A stretch of DNA of 64,000 nt from Congeria kusceri (GCA_027627225.1 JAPFQT010000089.1:682001-746000); one strand, 5' to 3'; counted from the stretch's first letter, positions 49,431 to 62,689 are shown. Made by a program: numbers and translations. Notes: a model not told the origin generated them from the letters alone.

Positions 49431-49791
49431 TTGACAATATATTATTTAAATCTATATTATACTGTATTTATAAGTATATTATATGCGGGGAAGATGAACT
49501 CATGTCGGCCAATAGCTATTCATGGCTAATGTTATTTGTTATGGCTTTTAATGAATACTTTAAATAAATATGGAACAGAAGATGAAGTCTATCATATATA
49601 TTATTTGTTTATTTATATATGTATAACATTAGTAGAATTTTATGTCTGATAATGATTAAACTACTTATATATTTGTAAACCAAAGCACATAAACACAGAT
49701 ATTGATTATGCCATTATATTGGATCTTCAGAGAAAATATGATTGCAATTGACTGTAAACTTATTAATGGTTTCTTTCGTTTTTGTTGCTAG

Positions 49792-49899
49792 GAGAAAATC
49801 ATTCAATGCTGGACAAAAGTATACTCCGGTCAAAGTTAATCATACTCATGTGAGCAACAAGGTCTACTTTGACGCTCTTGTTCAACATTGTGTTGGAAG
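49792..49899 (+). CDS. Exon-like segment of unknown gene (weak)
   Basis: 108 nt with a T-rich acceptor (TTTTTGTTGCTAG) and donor GGAAG then GTTAGT, open in phase 2 to phase 2. The translation (SFNAGQKYTPVKVNH, then YFDALVQHC) has a protein-like composition unlike the surrounding AT-rich DNA. No domain recognised and no neighbouring exon with matching phase was found. Confidence 0.25.
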
Positions 49900-50354
49900 G
49901 TTAGTTATGCTATTTAATTATTAACCACCCTGTTTATAAAATACTTCATCCAGTCAGTATCAACGTGCTATGGGGAGCATTCGTCAATTACAGTTTATAC
50001 TTACAAAAACTAACATCAGAAATTAACGATATTTCAAAGCCGAAAATTAAATCAATTAGTATATAAAAGAACATTTAAACATATTTGGATTTTTTTTGCG
50101 AATATCTACAACTGCTGTTCATAAAACCCGACCCACAACTGCTTAACTTCCAATTGAACTTATTTTACGACCTGTGTATTTTGAATTTCTTATGTTCTTT
50201 TATTCTAAAAGTTAATGCTCAAATGAACATATATATTGCTTTAAATGTGAAAATAGTATTACATGTTCATGTAAAAAGGGACGTATTATGGAACGCCGAG
50301 GCGTCCACAATCAGTATCCGAAGCACAACATTTTCCAACATGGACAGATTTTAG

Positions 50355-51300
50355 CTCCACTGGCCGGAGGCTAGCGAGCTTATGCCATGGCGGTACATTC
50401 GTAAACTTTTCTCCTCGACATCTCCTCTGAACATGATGTACCGAGAAACTTCAAAGAAATATTAATTGGGTGGTCCTGTACAATGGTTGCTTTAATGGTT
50501 CAAGTCCGCTGCACAAGGTGTCCGACAGAGCTACACAATTATAAATAGAAAAAAAAACTTGATTCGACATTTCCTCCTAAACTCATAGGTAGATTTTCAA
50601 ATAATTTCCTCCTTCCGTCATAGGTAGATTTTCAAATAATTTCACAAAAAATGTTTCTTACATACAAATGCAATATCAAATATTGATAAAAATAGAATGA
50701 AGAGATATAATGTCAATGTATACAGAAACTCTTGTTGTCAAAAACCATTGGTTGGATTTTGAATAAATTCACAGAAATGTTCCTTGGGTGGTTCTCTACC
50801 AAAGTTGCTCAAACGGTTCTGCTCTATAAAAATATGGCTTTCCACATGATATATTGATACTTTGAAAATCTTGTCAAAAACCACCAGTTGAATTTTGTTT
50901 ATATATTCTCTACCAAAGTTGCCCAAAAGGTTCCGGTCCGTTGAAAAAAACATGCCCGCCAGAAGGCGGTGCCATTTTTATTTATAAGGCTATCTTGAAA
51001 AATATTAAAATCTTCTTGTCACAAGCCACTGGTTGGTTTTTGAAATAATTCAAAAAGTTACTCGGGTGGTTCTCTATCGAAGTTATTCAATTGATCCCGC
51101 TATTTGAAAAAAACATAGCTACCAGGGTGCTCTTGTCAGAAACCACTTGTTGAAATTAAAAATAATTTCATAGAAACATTATTTGCGTGGTTTCGCCCAA
51201 AATACTTTGTGTGTGTGTACAAAACATGGCCCCCAGAGGGTCCTTTCCTTCTAACATTTTTTACTTAATAAGCCAGTGGCGCGATATGGCACTGTTTTGC
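50355..51300 (+). repeat. Repeat family 5 copy
   Basis: Starts TTTTAGCTCCACTGGCCGGAGGC and ends TTAATAAGCCAGTGGCGCG...TGCCTCTTGTC, with about five ~150-bp units. It runs into a family 8 block at 51300. Confidence 0.7.
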
Positions 51301-52020
51301 CTCTTGTCAAATAACTTGGCAGAAGTGAAACGTATTGTGTCATGGCCTGTCGCGAGGAAGAACCAGGTCCCTAGTCCCAAAGTCAATGTCACAATTCAAG
51401 TTCAAAGGTTTACTGTTAGCATTAAATCTTTAAAACTTTGTCTGGGGCATAATTTTATCCAGCGTGGACGGATTTTCAAATTACTTCGAAGAAGTGAAGA
51501 TTATTGTTAGACAGCGCGCAAACACAAGATCCATAGATCCATGGTCAAATAAAAGAAATCAGTCCTTGAGACTTTTCGACGCATACTAATGCCCAGCATT
51601 GAAGACTTCCCAAATAACTTAACTGCCAAATAAATGCAAATATGAAAAGCATTATGAGACGATGTGTTGCGCACAAAAACAGCTCTGTACATCGAAGTTA
51701 AAGGTCACAACTCAAGGTCGAATGTCAAGTATAATAAAAATAACATAGCATTTTCCGGAAGATAACTTTGTCAAACATGGCCAGCTTTTAAATGACTTAA
51801 TTGGCTGAAGTGAAGAGCATTGTGAGGCCAAAACCACATCCCTATATCCAAGGTCAAGATCACCATTCTAGGCCAAATATTTGTGCAGAGCATAATATTG
51901 TCATGCATGGAGCATTTTTAAAATAAGATGAAGTAAAATGCAAAATAAGCATAACTTTGCTTAGTCATATTTTTCCCCCTGTTTTCTCGATTTTTTTCAT
52001 TTTTGTCATTGAATCTTTAC
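51300..52020 (+). repeat. Repeat family 8 copy
   Basis: Four units with CCAGGTCCCTAGTCCCAAAG, AATTTTATCCAGCGTGG and ACGGATTTTCAAAT, ending in TCATTGAATCTTTACACTTG. Confidence 0.65.
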
Positions 52021-53102
52021 ACTTGCGCTCGTGCTTTCGTTATAAATGTTTATAGAAAAAAGTTGGCGATAATGATTAGATATCATTCATTATCATTTAT
52101 AGTACATTGTATATATACATGTATTGTGGTTATATCTGTATTTTTTAATAAGAAGTGTAGAGGTTCGCTCTGAGATGCTGTTGTTGTTTGCTACCGAAAC
52201 TAAAGAAAATAACGAACTTTCATACTGCAAAGTATGTATATTAAATGACTGATTATTTTCTTGAAACGTTCAAATTGACAATGAAAGACAGGTTTGCATC
52301 CCTTTAAGATAATTAATGATAACTAATATTTAAATTTGCCTTACCGTGTATGCATACTTATCAAGTTATTTTAAGACGCTGTCCATTAAAAAACTTCTCA
52401 GCATCAGATTAATTAATCTTTACAGAACGGTTTTTACTAAAGAATCCCAAATTGCATAGTTATTTATCCTATAACAATGTCAAAAGACCGTGGTCAGGTC
52501 AGTCACGTGGCTGATATACAGTTTAGGAGCACCCTGCGCGAGTTGACTTGATCCATTATAATCATTGTAATGAATACAAAGGATTATATTATAATGTTAT
52601 CATGCGAACTGATATAAGACGTGTATTTTTACTGATGTTGTGTGTAATAGTGTGAAGTTGATTAATAAACGGATATATAAATTGTCAGGAAGTCAGGTAA
52701 GTGCAGTTCCTTTTTGCATGTATCGATTTTGTAAAATAATTTTCCATTTGTAACCGTTATAATTCAGTTTGATTAATTATAAATAAAATAGATCGAAAAA
52801 CAGGAAGTTTATATCATTAGATATAAATACTGTGAAACGCTATGTATTATTAAATAATTATCTATAAAAATTCGCCTGAATTTGGATAATTCTTGTTTTT
52901 GTTACGGAAAACCATTTCCTATTTATAAAACCTATATATAAAATAAAATTGGATTTTTTTTTCTTTTTATAGATAAAACTGGTTTAAAATTAGAATGGAA
53001 ATCCAGTTTTAAAATGTCGTGTTTACAAATTATTTATATTATATTGTTTCTTGCTACAAAGTGTAGTATTCATGAGAAGATGGTGCACCTAAATTTGTAA
53101 AG

Positions 53103-53181
53103 ACGCGGATATCGAAAGAGTAATCTGGCTTCGTTCAAGTGAGACAAACATACTTGCTGACGATTACATTGGAAAACTCTG
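53103..53181 (+). CDS. Exon-like segment of unknown gene (weak)
   Basis: 79 nt between a weak acceptor (TTTGTAAAG) and donor CTCTG then GTAATA. Phase 1 in, phase 2 out. It reads DADIERVIWLRSSETN and then a DDYIGKLW-type end, an amphipathic, Trp-containing sequence unusual for random AT-rich DNA. A possible non-coding first exon with CAGGTAAGT lies at ~52695. No domain recognised. Confidence 0.22.
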
Positions 53182-56100
53182 GTAATATATAACAACTTGG
53201 GATGTTTTTTCCGTGATGTGTACATTTGTTCTGTTGTTGTTTTTTATTGTATGAATATACCCGCTTCGTTCACCAATATTATGTGTTTTGTTTAAGGATC
53301 ATACATCTTGTGATATAAAAACGTTATTGACAGTACGATGCTCAAACGTGTAATTTCGCCTTTGTTATTAGGATTGTCAGACTTTTTATATTTGAATTAA
53401 TTACCATAATACCATAGTCAGGTTGAGCACTGTCAGGTTGTGTAGAAAATGTACGCACTTCCAGGTTATACAAACTTTATTTTTGGTGATGACAATATGC
53501 AGAATATAGCAACTATTAATCAGACATTTACAATTCAAAGTACAATATTGGTTTTGCAGGCATTCTGTTCAATGGGTTGCATCTCCATATATTATCTGCA
53601 TTGTCAAGAAATATTTATTTTTACTAACTTTTAATAATAGAATATGAAATTAACATCATAGTAGAACACTTTTTTTCTTTTGTCTGTCATGTGTTCCGAT
53701 ATTTTGCTCTCTGGTTTTAGGCATCGATCAATAATGTAAAAAGTTCTATTTAAAAAAAACGATTGGCATTATAGATACATGGATGAAGTGATCGAACTGT
53801 ATGCCTGCACATCCTCTAGTTTGTTGTTCTTCGAATTTATGCTTGGTTATTTTCATCACCAGAAATATGGTTGAGTTTAAAATAAGTATTTGCAGCATAG
53901 AAAAAGTTACATTATCCTCAGAAATGTCGAACTGGACTATACTAATATATTAAGTTTATACTGAATGTTAAAAGTATAACGTCTGATACAGTGAACAAAC
54001 TACATTACTATAAAAACGAAAGAATTGTGCCATTTCTTACACCACGCGTTTGGACATTGTTCTTTCAATGCCGTGTTTTTATCAAAAGTTATGGTCCTGA
54101 AATAAAACATTTGCATATGTCAAATATTGGAAATACTGGGTTACAACATGGACACAATCTTTTGATGTTACAAAGAGAGAAAAAAGGTGTACCAACCAAA
54201 GAAAACATTCATCATTTGGTGCAAAAGTTTTAATCGCCAGAACAAATTGTTTTGGCATCATTTAAAGGTGGGGATCACTTTACGATCACCCCAACTCCGA
54301 GATCAATACTTTTTCATTTACAAATAAACAAATATATAGTTTTAATGTTTAAGTGAGTGAAGTATTAAGTTTTCTTTTGCGAAATTTAAACATCATACTG
54401 AACATTACATACATTGGTGAAAATTAAATGGAACAGATTTAGATTGATAATGGATATTTGCAAAATATTAAATGATAACCACACATGACAATGAATCTTC
54501 ATTGATGGTTTACTGTATGATTGATAGTTCACAAAAGACAATTTCATTTCATATTTCCACCGGCTAATTATCAAGATTTAATCGCAATTATGTGTCATAA
54601 TATTTTAACTCTGTTTTATTGTCATTTTTATAGCAAACAGACCTCTTTTACACCTCTTGATCTGTTTGAAACTACATTGAACGAAAACCATTATTATTAT
54701 TATAGCAAACAGACGTCTTGCACCGTCTGATATGTTTGAAAAATACGGATCACGGAAACCGACAAAAGTTATTATCAGGAATAAACATCCAGATAACACT
54801 TGATAAATTACAAATTATCAGAAAACAAAGTATATGTGTTATAGCACACATACACCGATGGCTTCAAATTTAATTGAACGGAATATATACAAAAACAGAA
54901 TCATAACCTCTACGTCTACAATTGACGATTCAGACCCTTTGCGTTACACGGACGTACACGGACAATTAACATCCTCAACAGCAACAAAGGGATGGCAACC
55001 GTCATCTAAAAATATGCATAAGAATCGACTCTGCGTTTCAGCATGCCGACAGCTTGAAATATTTTATTCAACTATAATTAATTGTATCGATTGACATCAA
55101 AGAGAACAGATAACTTGGCGTTTACTAAAATAGCATCAAACTTTTAATTCATGACGAGTTCATTGTTTAATGCATTTTATTATTTACCAACATAATTTTA
55201 GAAAAACCAGATGCTCTTCAGGTACACAATCTTTATCACGAGATATGTGTAAAGTTCCAATCCTAACACTTATTTTCTTTACGTGTTGCCAAAAAAAAAG
55301 TTTGTTTAAAGCTAGCTAAAAAATTGCCATTCTCATTAAAATCCGAACAAACATGCACCAATTAACACTTTTTAATCACTGACAGTATTAGCCTGGTTCC
55401 CGGGTCGTACTAAGATAGTGCGCCTGGCGCAAACCAATGACTATCGGATGTGATGTTTTGTGTGCAGTAATGCAATACTTGGACAAAAATTAGTCCAGTC
55501 AGAAACAACACGGCATTTGTAAATTAAATTCATAATAGATTACAATGATTCGGTTAAATGACTTGTTAAAATACTAATTGTGACTGTATTAAAAAGTTAT
55601 TGACCATAATGGGAAAACAATATTATGTAAAAAAAACTTTTAACTTATTTACTCAATGTAACATCACAGGTTTATTTGAGTATTCATATTTTTAGCGTAA
55701 CATGGAATATCCTTTTAACACAAAATTCAAGGTATATTTATAAAGTCAATCCATACCTTTGCGTACATCTGCTTCTATCCTGTTTCGGCTGATTTCTTTA
55801 CATAAAGATATTTGTATAAAGCCAGAGTGGCGGACAAGTATCCCAGTTGAATAATGCTGTGTTTAATTGCCACGAGTAAAAGCAAATGCTGTTAAAATAA
55901 CATTATTTATGAAAATAATTTAGTCTCAATAATTACTTTGTAGCTTGAATACACACATTGGTATAACCGAGAAAATATAATAATTCTACTTAACTTTATT
56001 GAAACAAAATTAACGTTTTTAATAGTTACTATTAAAAATTATTTAAACGATATTTTTTGCAATTTGATGCTTTTTTAAGTATATGTTATATGTATTTTTA

Positions 56101-57224
56101 TTTAAAACATATATGCATATCATTCTAGAGATATTCAGTACCAGTCACTTACTTTTACATGTTTAGATTTTTAGTAAACAATGACCTAATTTTGCATGTT
56201 ACAACACTTTTTATACTAATAGAATAAACAAGTTTGATTTAAATATGTTTATAACTTGTATTATAACTTTGCACTTCTTATTGAACTATATGTGTTAATT
56301 TATTTTTATTGAAATATTCAAAAAGATGATTGAGCACACTTCATTTTCAAGCAGGTTGTACTAAACTAGTCCCATATATGAGAACTGTAATTGAGAAGTG
56401 TATCCTGAACATATGCCATGATGACCAACATACTGTTTGTTGTGAGACATGTAATAACTTTGTTGTGCTTGAAAGCTCATGAAATATCATACAATTTGAA
56501 AAACGGTAAAGTCAGACACAACACAAGAATTGTTTTATTTTCATCCGCAATACAAATTACAGTATGATTGTACAATACTTGGTATTCTGTGTCTACATAT
56601 AAATAAAATGTATTCAAATGACTAAATTAAGGTAACACTTATTTTTATTAAGTACAAAAGCATTCGTATTGTTCATTCACTACTTTCAGTATTGTTACTA
56701 GATTTTAGGGTAATTGCCTATGCTCCAGTAACACTGCTTTATATAGGCTGACCGAGATTGATTATCATTTGCTTTTTTGAATCTTTATAGCCAAGTAGTG
56801 TTGCAGATCATACTCATCCTTCAGACAAGAGCTTTAAACGGCTGTAAGCAGCATCTTAATTAACGTATAAAGTTTATGGTGCGCTGCATTCGGTTTAATT
56901 AAGCTGTATATACGGTTTCATTGTCAGCATATACAGCTTAAGCGTTAACCAACTTAGCTGAATACGGCATAAGCTGTATACAGCCTAACAGTGCTGTTTT
57001 CAAGCGCTTAAAAAATAAAAATGAATTAAAAGTTTGCTGCCGCTCTATAACTTTCCTCATCTCAAGTTATTTTTCTCTGAAAAGTGTCGCGTACATGACC
57101 CATGCGTGTCTGTGAAGAGTCAATGTCACAAATGAATGTCAAGATAAAATCGTTTTCGTTATTCAGGGTCAACTTATTTGGTTGCAAAATCAATTGAAAG
57201 TACTCTGAGTGATATGTTGAAGTT
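53182..57224. other. Long AT-rich stretch without recognised genes
   Basis: Contains a 70-bp-spaced direct repeat of TATAGCAAACAGACSTCTT (54630, 54701) and a loose inverted repeat TAAGCTGTATAT / ATATACAGCTTA near 56900-56940. Frames up to 86 codons show no domain. Confidence 0.45.
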
Positions 57225-57712
57225 ACCTTTAAATGAATTGACGAATTGACAATTTCCAAATGTTTTGTTACATAATCCAAAACATAAATAATATTGTATA
57301 TAAAGAATCGAAATAGCACTCTTGAAATATATATACTGGTACATGGAGTTAGAATACCGTGTCACTTATGAGTAATAAATTGGTTGCAATGGATTAAATT
57401 ACAATTCGTTTATAACCGGAAACGACTAAATAATTTGGAGTACTTCTATTGTTTTTGTTAAATAGTTGAAAACACTTCAAAGACATAATTTTAAAAAAAA
57501 TCACATATATAGACATTCATATCCGACTGGCCGAGTAGTTAGCCGGACAGTTTTTTTACCAAAGGTTCTAGTCCCGAAGAAAGCAATGTTGTTATGCCTT
57601 TCTTGTTATAATTCTTGAGCTCTTTATATATATTTTATAGAGTTTTACCAGCTTAAGATTTAAATGGCATATTCAAATAATAAAAACAATCTGTGAACAG
57701 GACCCTTAAATG
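57225..57712 (+). repeat. tRNA-bearing repeat module, copy 2, more decayed
   Basis: Counterpart of 60437-60937: shared blocks include ACGAATTGACAATTT near the left, TAATTTGGAGT, the A-box-like TGGCCGAGTAG (57528-57538), GAGCTCTTTA and AATCTGTGAACAGGACC at the right. The B-box region GGTTCTAGTCC (57564-57574) has one mismatch to the pol III consensus. No hAT-type ends were found around this copy. Confidence 0.6.
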
Positions 57713-58794
57713 AAATGATAAAATGGCAAATGTCTATTATATTGCTAACGCAACATCATTCAATGTGTAGACTAAATGGTACACATTGCTGTTTTATATT
57801 CCCTCGCATATTTTGTGTTGTTTTTTTTTTAAATCTCGGTTTTGGAAGACATGTCATAATTTATTGAGCATAAACACATTGATTTCATATAAGACAGTTG
57901 TTCGTACTATCTGAAAATGTTAAAACGACAATGGACCGTGTTGTCTGTTTTTTCCTAAAACTAAATGTTGCTATTGACTCTGACAAGTTGATATTTTCTT
58001 AAGTGTCCTGCAACAGACACGAATTTCTCCACTGAAGCTGTGAAGTACCAAGTAGAAAGATAAAAAAAAATTTTATTGTTATTGTTAATGTTGTTTCGGT
58101 TTGAAGTGAATGTCACTTGCATGATATCCAACGTTAGTGAAAAAACGTGAGTTAGTCATAATGATATTTAGAAAATATGCTAAACACACTTCTACAATAC
58201 TTTATAACAAAACATGATTGTATACGGATAACCGCTATAGCAAAAATCACATTAGTACACAATAATATTTTATACGGTAGCGTATTAAAGTCATTTGTTT
58301 TGAAGTATGAGTTGAATCTTTCGCATCTTGCTTTTGAAGGGGCATATCAATAAAAGATAAAAATCAACCCAAGTTTTAAAATGTTAGGCCGATAATAAGC
58401 GTTTTAATTACGCATGTCAATGAAATTTCTCAGCAAAAAGATGTGACTTGACACTCGAGTTACTTACTCAAACTCAGTGACTCACGCATTTAAACACAAA
58501 CAATCGCCATTTCACTTAAACATACGTAACACATTTTCCAAACCACAGCTGTCGCGTTTCTTTGTATGCTGAAGAAGAAACATATGTAAATAACCGAATA
58601 TCAATTTAGAGAAGGTTTTGTTAATTTCAACTACCTTTATGTGTTTGCAATGTGTGCTTTTTAATAAATTGTTTTTTAAGCTAACGGATTTACATTTTCG
58701 TCCAGTAAAACTATTTAATAAGCGAATTTTAATTTATTTAAATTATTTATTTTTAATATTGTATAGAGAGAGATAATACATTGTAATGGTTTGT

Positions 58795-59780
58795 GATGTG
58801 TGGATGTCATGGCCGCAAGGGGGGCGGGGCATTTTTCCTTATAGGACTATATTTAAAACTTAAAAAGACTTCTTGTCAGAAACCACTAGTTGGAATTCCA
58901 AATAATTTCATGGACATGTTCCTAAGGTGTATCTCTACCAAAGTTGCTTAAAGGGTTCCGCTCCGTAAAAAAACATGGCCGCCATGAAAATCTTCTTGTC
59001 ACAAACCACCGCTTGGATTTCGAAATGATTTTACAAAAATGTTCCATGGGTGGTCTTCTGACAAAGTTGCTCAAATGGATCTTACTCCGTTAAAAAACGT
59101 GGCCGCACGGGGCAGGGCCAATTTTCGTTATATGGCTATAATGAAAGCTTTAAAAATCTTCTTGAAAGAAGCCACTAGTCGGATTTTGAAATACTGTCAC
59201 AGGAATTTTTCTTGGATGGTTCTCTACCAAAGCTGCTAAAATGGTTCCGCTCCGTTGAAAAACATGGCCGCCAGGGGGCGGGACATTTTTCTGTATATTA
59301 CTATATTGAAACATTTGAAAATCTTTTGTCATAAACAATTTGTTGGATTTTGATATAATTTCACAGAAATGTTCCTTGGGTGGTCTTCTACCAAAGTTGT
59401 TCAAATGGTTCCGCTCCGTTGAAAAACATGGCTGCCAGTGGGCAGGGCCATTTTTCCTTATATGGCTAAATAGAAAACTTTGGAAATCGTCTTGTCAGTA
59501 AACACTGGCTGGATTTCGAAATAATTTCACGTAAATGTTCCCTGACTTGTGCTCCAACAAAGTTGCTGAAATGGTTCCGCTTCGTTGTAAAACATGGCCG
59601 CAAGGGTGCGGGGCCATTTTTCCTCATATGGCAAAATTGAAACTTTACTGTGAATTATTATGAATTTTTAAATCATGGCTGCCATAGAACGGGGCGTTTT
59701 TTTTTTCCTTACATAGCATATTAGGGTCTTTTCGTTTCAGACACTCCCTATTTTTTATGCCAGTGTGCCTCTTGTTCACA
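58795..59780 (+). repeat. Repeat family 5, six-unit array
   Basis: Units of ~160 bp with CATGGCCGCCAGGGGGCGGG, TTTTTCCTTATATGGCTATA and TCTACCAAAGTTGCT. The tail TATGCCAGTGTGCCTCTTGTTC ends near 59777. The GC-rich CATGGCCGCC box recurs in each unit. Confidence 0.8.
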
Positions 59781-59796
59781 TATCTTCACATTGTAG

Positions 59797-59929
59797 TTGT
59801 CGATTTGTTACGCAAGACAATCAACCAAAACGTAACGCAATTCGTCAAACTAAGTATTGTGGTTGGAGACGTTTATCCTGTTTTGGTTTGGTCGGCTGAC
59901 GGTGTATACACCGGCGCCTTTCAAGGAGG
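59797..59929 (+). CDS. Exon-like segment of unknown gene (weak)
   Basis: 133 nt after CTTCACATTGTAG and before the donor GAGG then GTAAGA; phase 1 in, phase 2 out. It reads TINQNVTQFVKLSIVVGDV, then a VYPVLVWSADGVYTG-type end, a plausible beta-rich protein stretch with local GC higher than the flanks. It starts only ~20 bases after the end of a family 5 repeat. Domain unknown. Confidence 0.3.
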
Positions 59930-60436
59930 GTAAGATCTTTGTGTCAAACTGTCAATGTTTTATGTAAATATAAAAACGTACATGCTCCAGTTGACAATAA
60001 TAGATTGGCAGCCTGTTATAGTTTTTTCGAAACAAGCCAGTGCAAGGTTTACAATCTAGTACTTGTGTCATGTAAAATTATGTATGTATATATTTTATAT
60101 AAAAATTTCGTGAAATAAGTATGTTTTAAGTGAACAAGGCAAATTTTCATCTTCGGCATGTAAACGCCCGCTTCTAATAAATAGTATCGATCTAGGTAAT
60201 GAAATTAGTAAGGTACGTAAGGTACGTAATAAAACAGTTTATTTATGTTTTGGAAAAGTTAAAACTAGGGATGGCAACGAATACTGAAACGATATTCAAA
60301 TATTCGAAATCAGTATTCGAATATTATTCTAAAATTCGGTCATTTTCATGAATAATATAGAACAAAACAACAACATAGCTTAAAAATTACAACCACGTAT
60401 AGCGGGTACCAAAATAATTACTTATGAGCCTTAAAT

Positions 60437-60937
60437 AGACCTGTTCACAGATTTACGAATTGACAATTTTCCAACTTTTTGTCACAGATTCCAAATATAA
60501 AAGAGAGGTGTAAACAAGGGAGCATGATAGCACTACAGACCAAGAGATACATGTTTACTGTAAATACCGTTTCGTTTATGAGTAATCATTAGTTGAAACT
60601 GATAAAATTATAAAGCGTTTGTAACGCAAAACGATGGAATAATTTGGAGTGTTTCTGTTGTTTTCGTTTAAATGGTGGATGACATGTGGATAATTTACAT
60701 TAGGTAAAAATGCAGCTGTAAATAAAGTAAGCCTAATGGCCGAGTAGTTAAGGTGTTAGCCTTTTAATCCAGAGGTCCCGGGTTCGAATCCCGGTGGGAC
60801 CAATCTTTATTTTTCTTTAACAAAAATCCTTTTTCTTGTTATTATACTTGAGCTCTTTAGTTACGATGCTGAAATCGTTCAAGTTAAGATATTTAATGGC
60901 ATACTTCAAAAAAATGTGAACAAGTCCCTTTAACAAC
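60437..60937 (+). repeat. tRNA-bearing repeat module nested in the MITE, copy 1
   Basis: This stretch is clearly similar to 57225-57712 along its whole length, including parts before and after the tRNA-like segment. Its ends are weakly inverted (ACCTGTTCACAG at the left, TGTGAACAAGTCC at the right). The two copies lie in different flanking DNA, so the module is mobile or was copied independently of the hAT termini. Confidence 0.65.
60730..60801 (+). pseudogene. tRNA-like segment (Lys-UUU-like) with intact pol III A and B boxes
   Basis: A-box TGGCCGAGTAG (60737-60747) and a perfect B-box GGTTCGAATCC (60781-60791) are spaced as in a tRNA. The T-arm pairs perfectly (5 bp) and a seven-base anticodon loop CTTTTAA would give anticodon UUU. 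The acceptor stem pairs at only about 4 of 7 positions and the anticodon stem is mismatched at two. It is therefore a tRNA relic or the tRNA-derived promoter of a SINE-like repeat, not a convincing functional tRNA. Confidence 0.6.
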
Positions 60938-61463
60938 TAATTATGTTCAGTAGACAGCGCCTTAACCAACTATGCCATTCCGCTTTGTATAAACACAAAA
61001 GGCCTACAAACACGAACTTTTTGATGTACGGATATTTGTTTTCAGAATTCGTAAATGATTACATTACATTAACCTTATTTTCGGCTAATATTAGTTATTA
61101 ATATCTTTGTCCGACCTTTATATCATAATGCACATTAAAAGTCACATTGAGGAGACATGGTCCCTTTAAAAACATAATTTGATTTGAAAGGACATATGGG
61201 TCTATATCATGGGTGTCAATCTACCTCCCATTGATTATAATCTGTTTTCACAAGTTGCGCATTCGAGCACACAAGGTGTTAAATGGTGTGTCAAGATAAC
61301 AAACTGTCAAAACAAAAGATTATAATGACAGAGGATATATTTAAACTGTTCGTTTCTTAAGATTGTTGTATTTTAATTGTGATATTCGATTAACTGTATT
61401 ATATTCGAATATTCGGTAAGGTAATCGAATAATCGAATATTCGATTATTCGTTGACATCCCTA

Positions 61464-62689
61464 GTTAAAAAGGTTATCATAATGTTTAAAGGATTATAAT
61501 TGCAACTGTTGCTTAGGTCAGAATTTGTAAATTTTAAGTTCCTCGGATCCGCGTACAATATTTCCATACCAGTATATGACCATGTAAATGAAATATTTTA
61601 TAACAAAACAAAACACTAATCTTTATTTGTGATTTTTCGAAAGGCATAGTTACCTGGGAACATTGTCAGTAGCTTGGCATACCATAATATTGCCACTATA
61701 TAAAAGGGTAATCATATGACGAGCTGCTTTTCTAACTTCCTCTGGCTTAGAAAGAGGCTGTGTGCTATTATGTGGTCGACTAATTACTCGTCAATTTTTT
61801 TGACCGATCTTCGTTTTGTATCTTAAGATAAAAAGTGTCATATACTGTCTTATCAAAATCTACCAAAAATATCGTATTCACCTTCGTCCTGATTAAATGA
61901 TCATGACAGACATGACAGTGAGTGATTCATTTCAACTACTAAGAATTTTAGTAAAATATCCAATGTTTAAACGCAGTATCCCATTCCATGTGTTTGACAT
62001 AATGACGTTATATGCGGCTTTATACAACAAACGACTTATACAAGTTCCCGCTAGCAATAGTAGTTACATTATGGGATATAATATATGTAGACAATGATAT
62101 AGTATTAATTGGTTTAATTGTCGTATGTTTATCCATGTAATAAATTCCAGTGAGACTGAAGAAGGAAGCAGACTAAAACTGTCATTTGGGTAATCAAGAC
62201 TCATCATGCAACGGGACAATAGTAAAGGTATTTGATAACATCTTTTTGTATGGCGGAAGATTAAATGAACCTCATTCGCAATATAGAATATCAATCTTTT
62301 CAACATTTTTTTTCCATTTGTAATTGTTTAGTTTGATACTATTTTATTGCTTTCAAATACATTTAAATGTTTACATGTAAACATAAATTGAAATTTTAAC
62401 AGCAAGATCATGTGTACATTTGAAAAGCAAAAGGGTTGGGTCACAAGTTTTAACAACGTTAGAAATCGACCCTTCCCTGTAACCGATTTGTTGTGATGCG
62501 GATAAGATAAGGTAATTATCAATGTATATATTAAATTTGTGAAATATAACAGTTCATTTTCTTATAACATCCATCAAAATAGTACATATGTTGCAAAAAT
62601 GTTATAAATAATAAGAAATGATTATAAAAAGAATACATGTATATTGTTACACTCTATTAAGAATGCAATACTTTGCAAAAATATTGTTT
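61464..62689. other. No gene seen
   Basis: AT-rich sequence between the MITE and the LINE. Frames at 61897-62097 and on the minus strand have no domain or splice support. Confidence 0.45.

Larger units (their letters stand above)
60266..61463. mobile_element. hAT-type non-autonomous element (MITE)
   Basis: 1198-bp element with 17-bp terminal inverted repeats (60266-60282 and 61447-61463; 16 of 17 match) starting TAGGGATG, the same terminal octamer as the hAT at 45645. Flanking octamers are GTTAAAAC (60258-60265) and GTTAAAAA (61464-61471), 7 of 8 identical, as expected for an 8-bp duplication. Subterminal ATTCGAATATTCG repeats are present at both ends. No transposase frame is seen. The interior holds a second module with a tRNA-like segment (60437-60937). 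Confidence 0.85.

Noticed and set aside
53991..54233. 80-codon frame starting with ATG
   Set aside because: Composition is not clearly protein-like, no domain, no neighbouring exon; cannot be distinguished from chance.
56895..56950. Inverted TAAGCTGTATAT / ATATACAGCTTA as a hairpin gene
   Set aside because: Arms are only ~12 bp and AT-rich, with a loose loop; expected by chance in such sequence.
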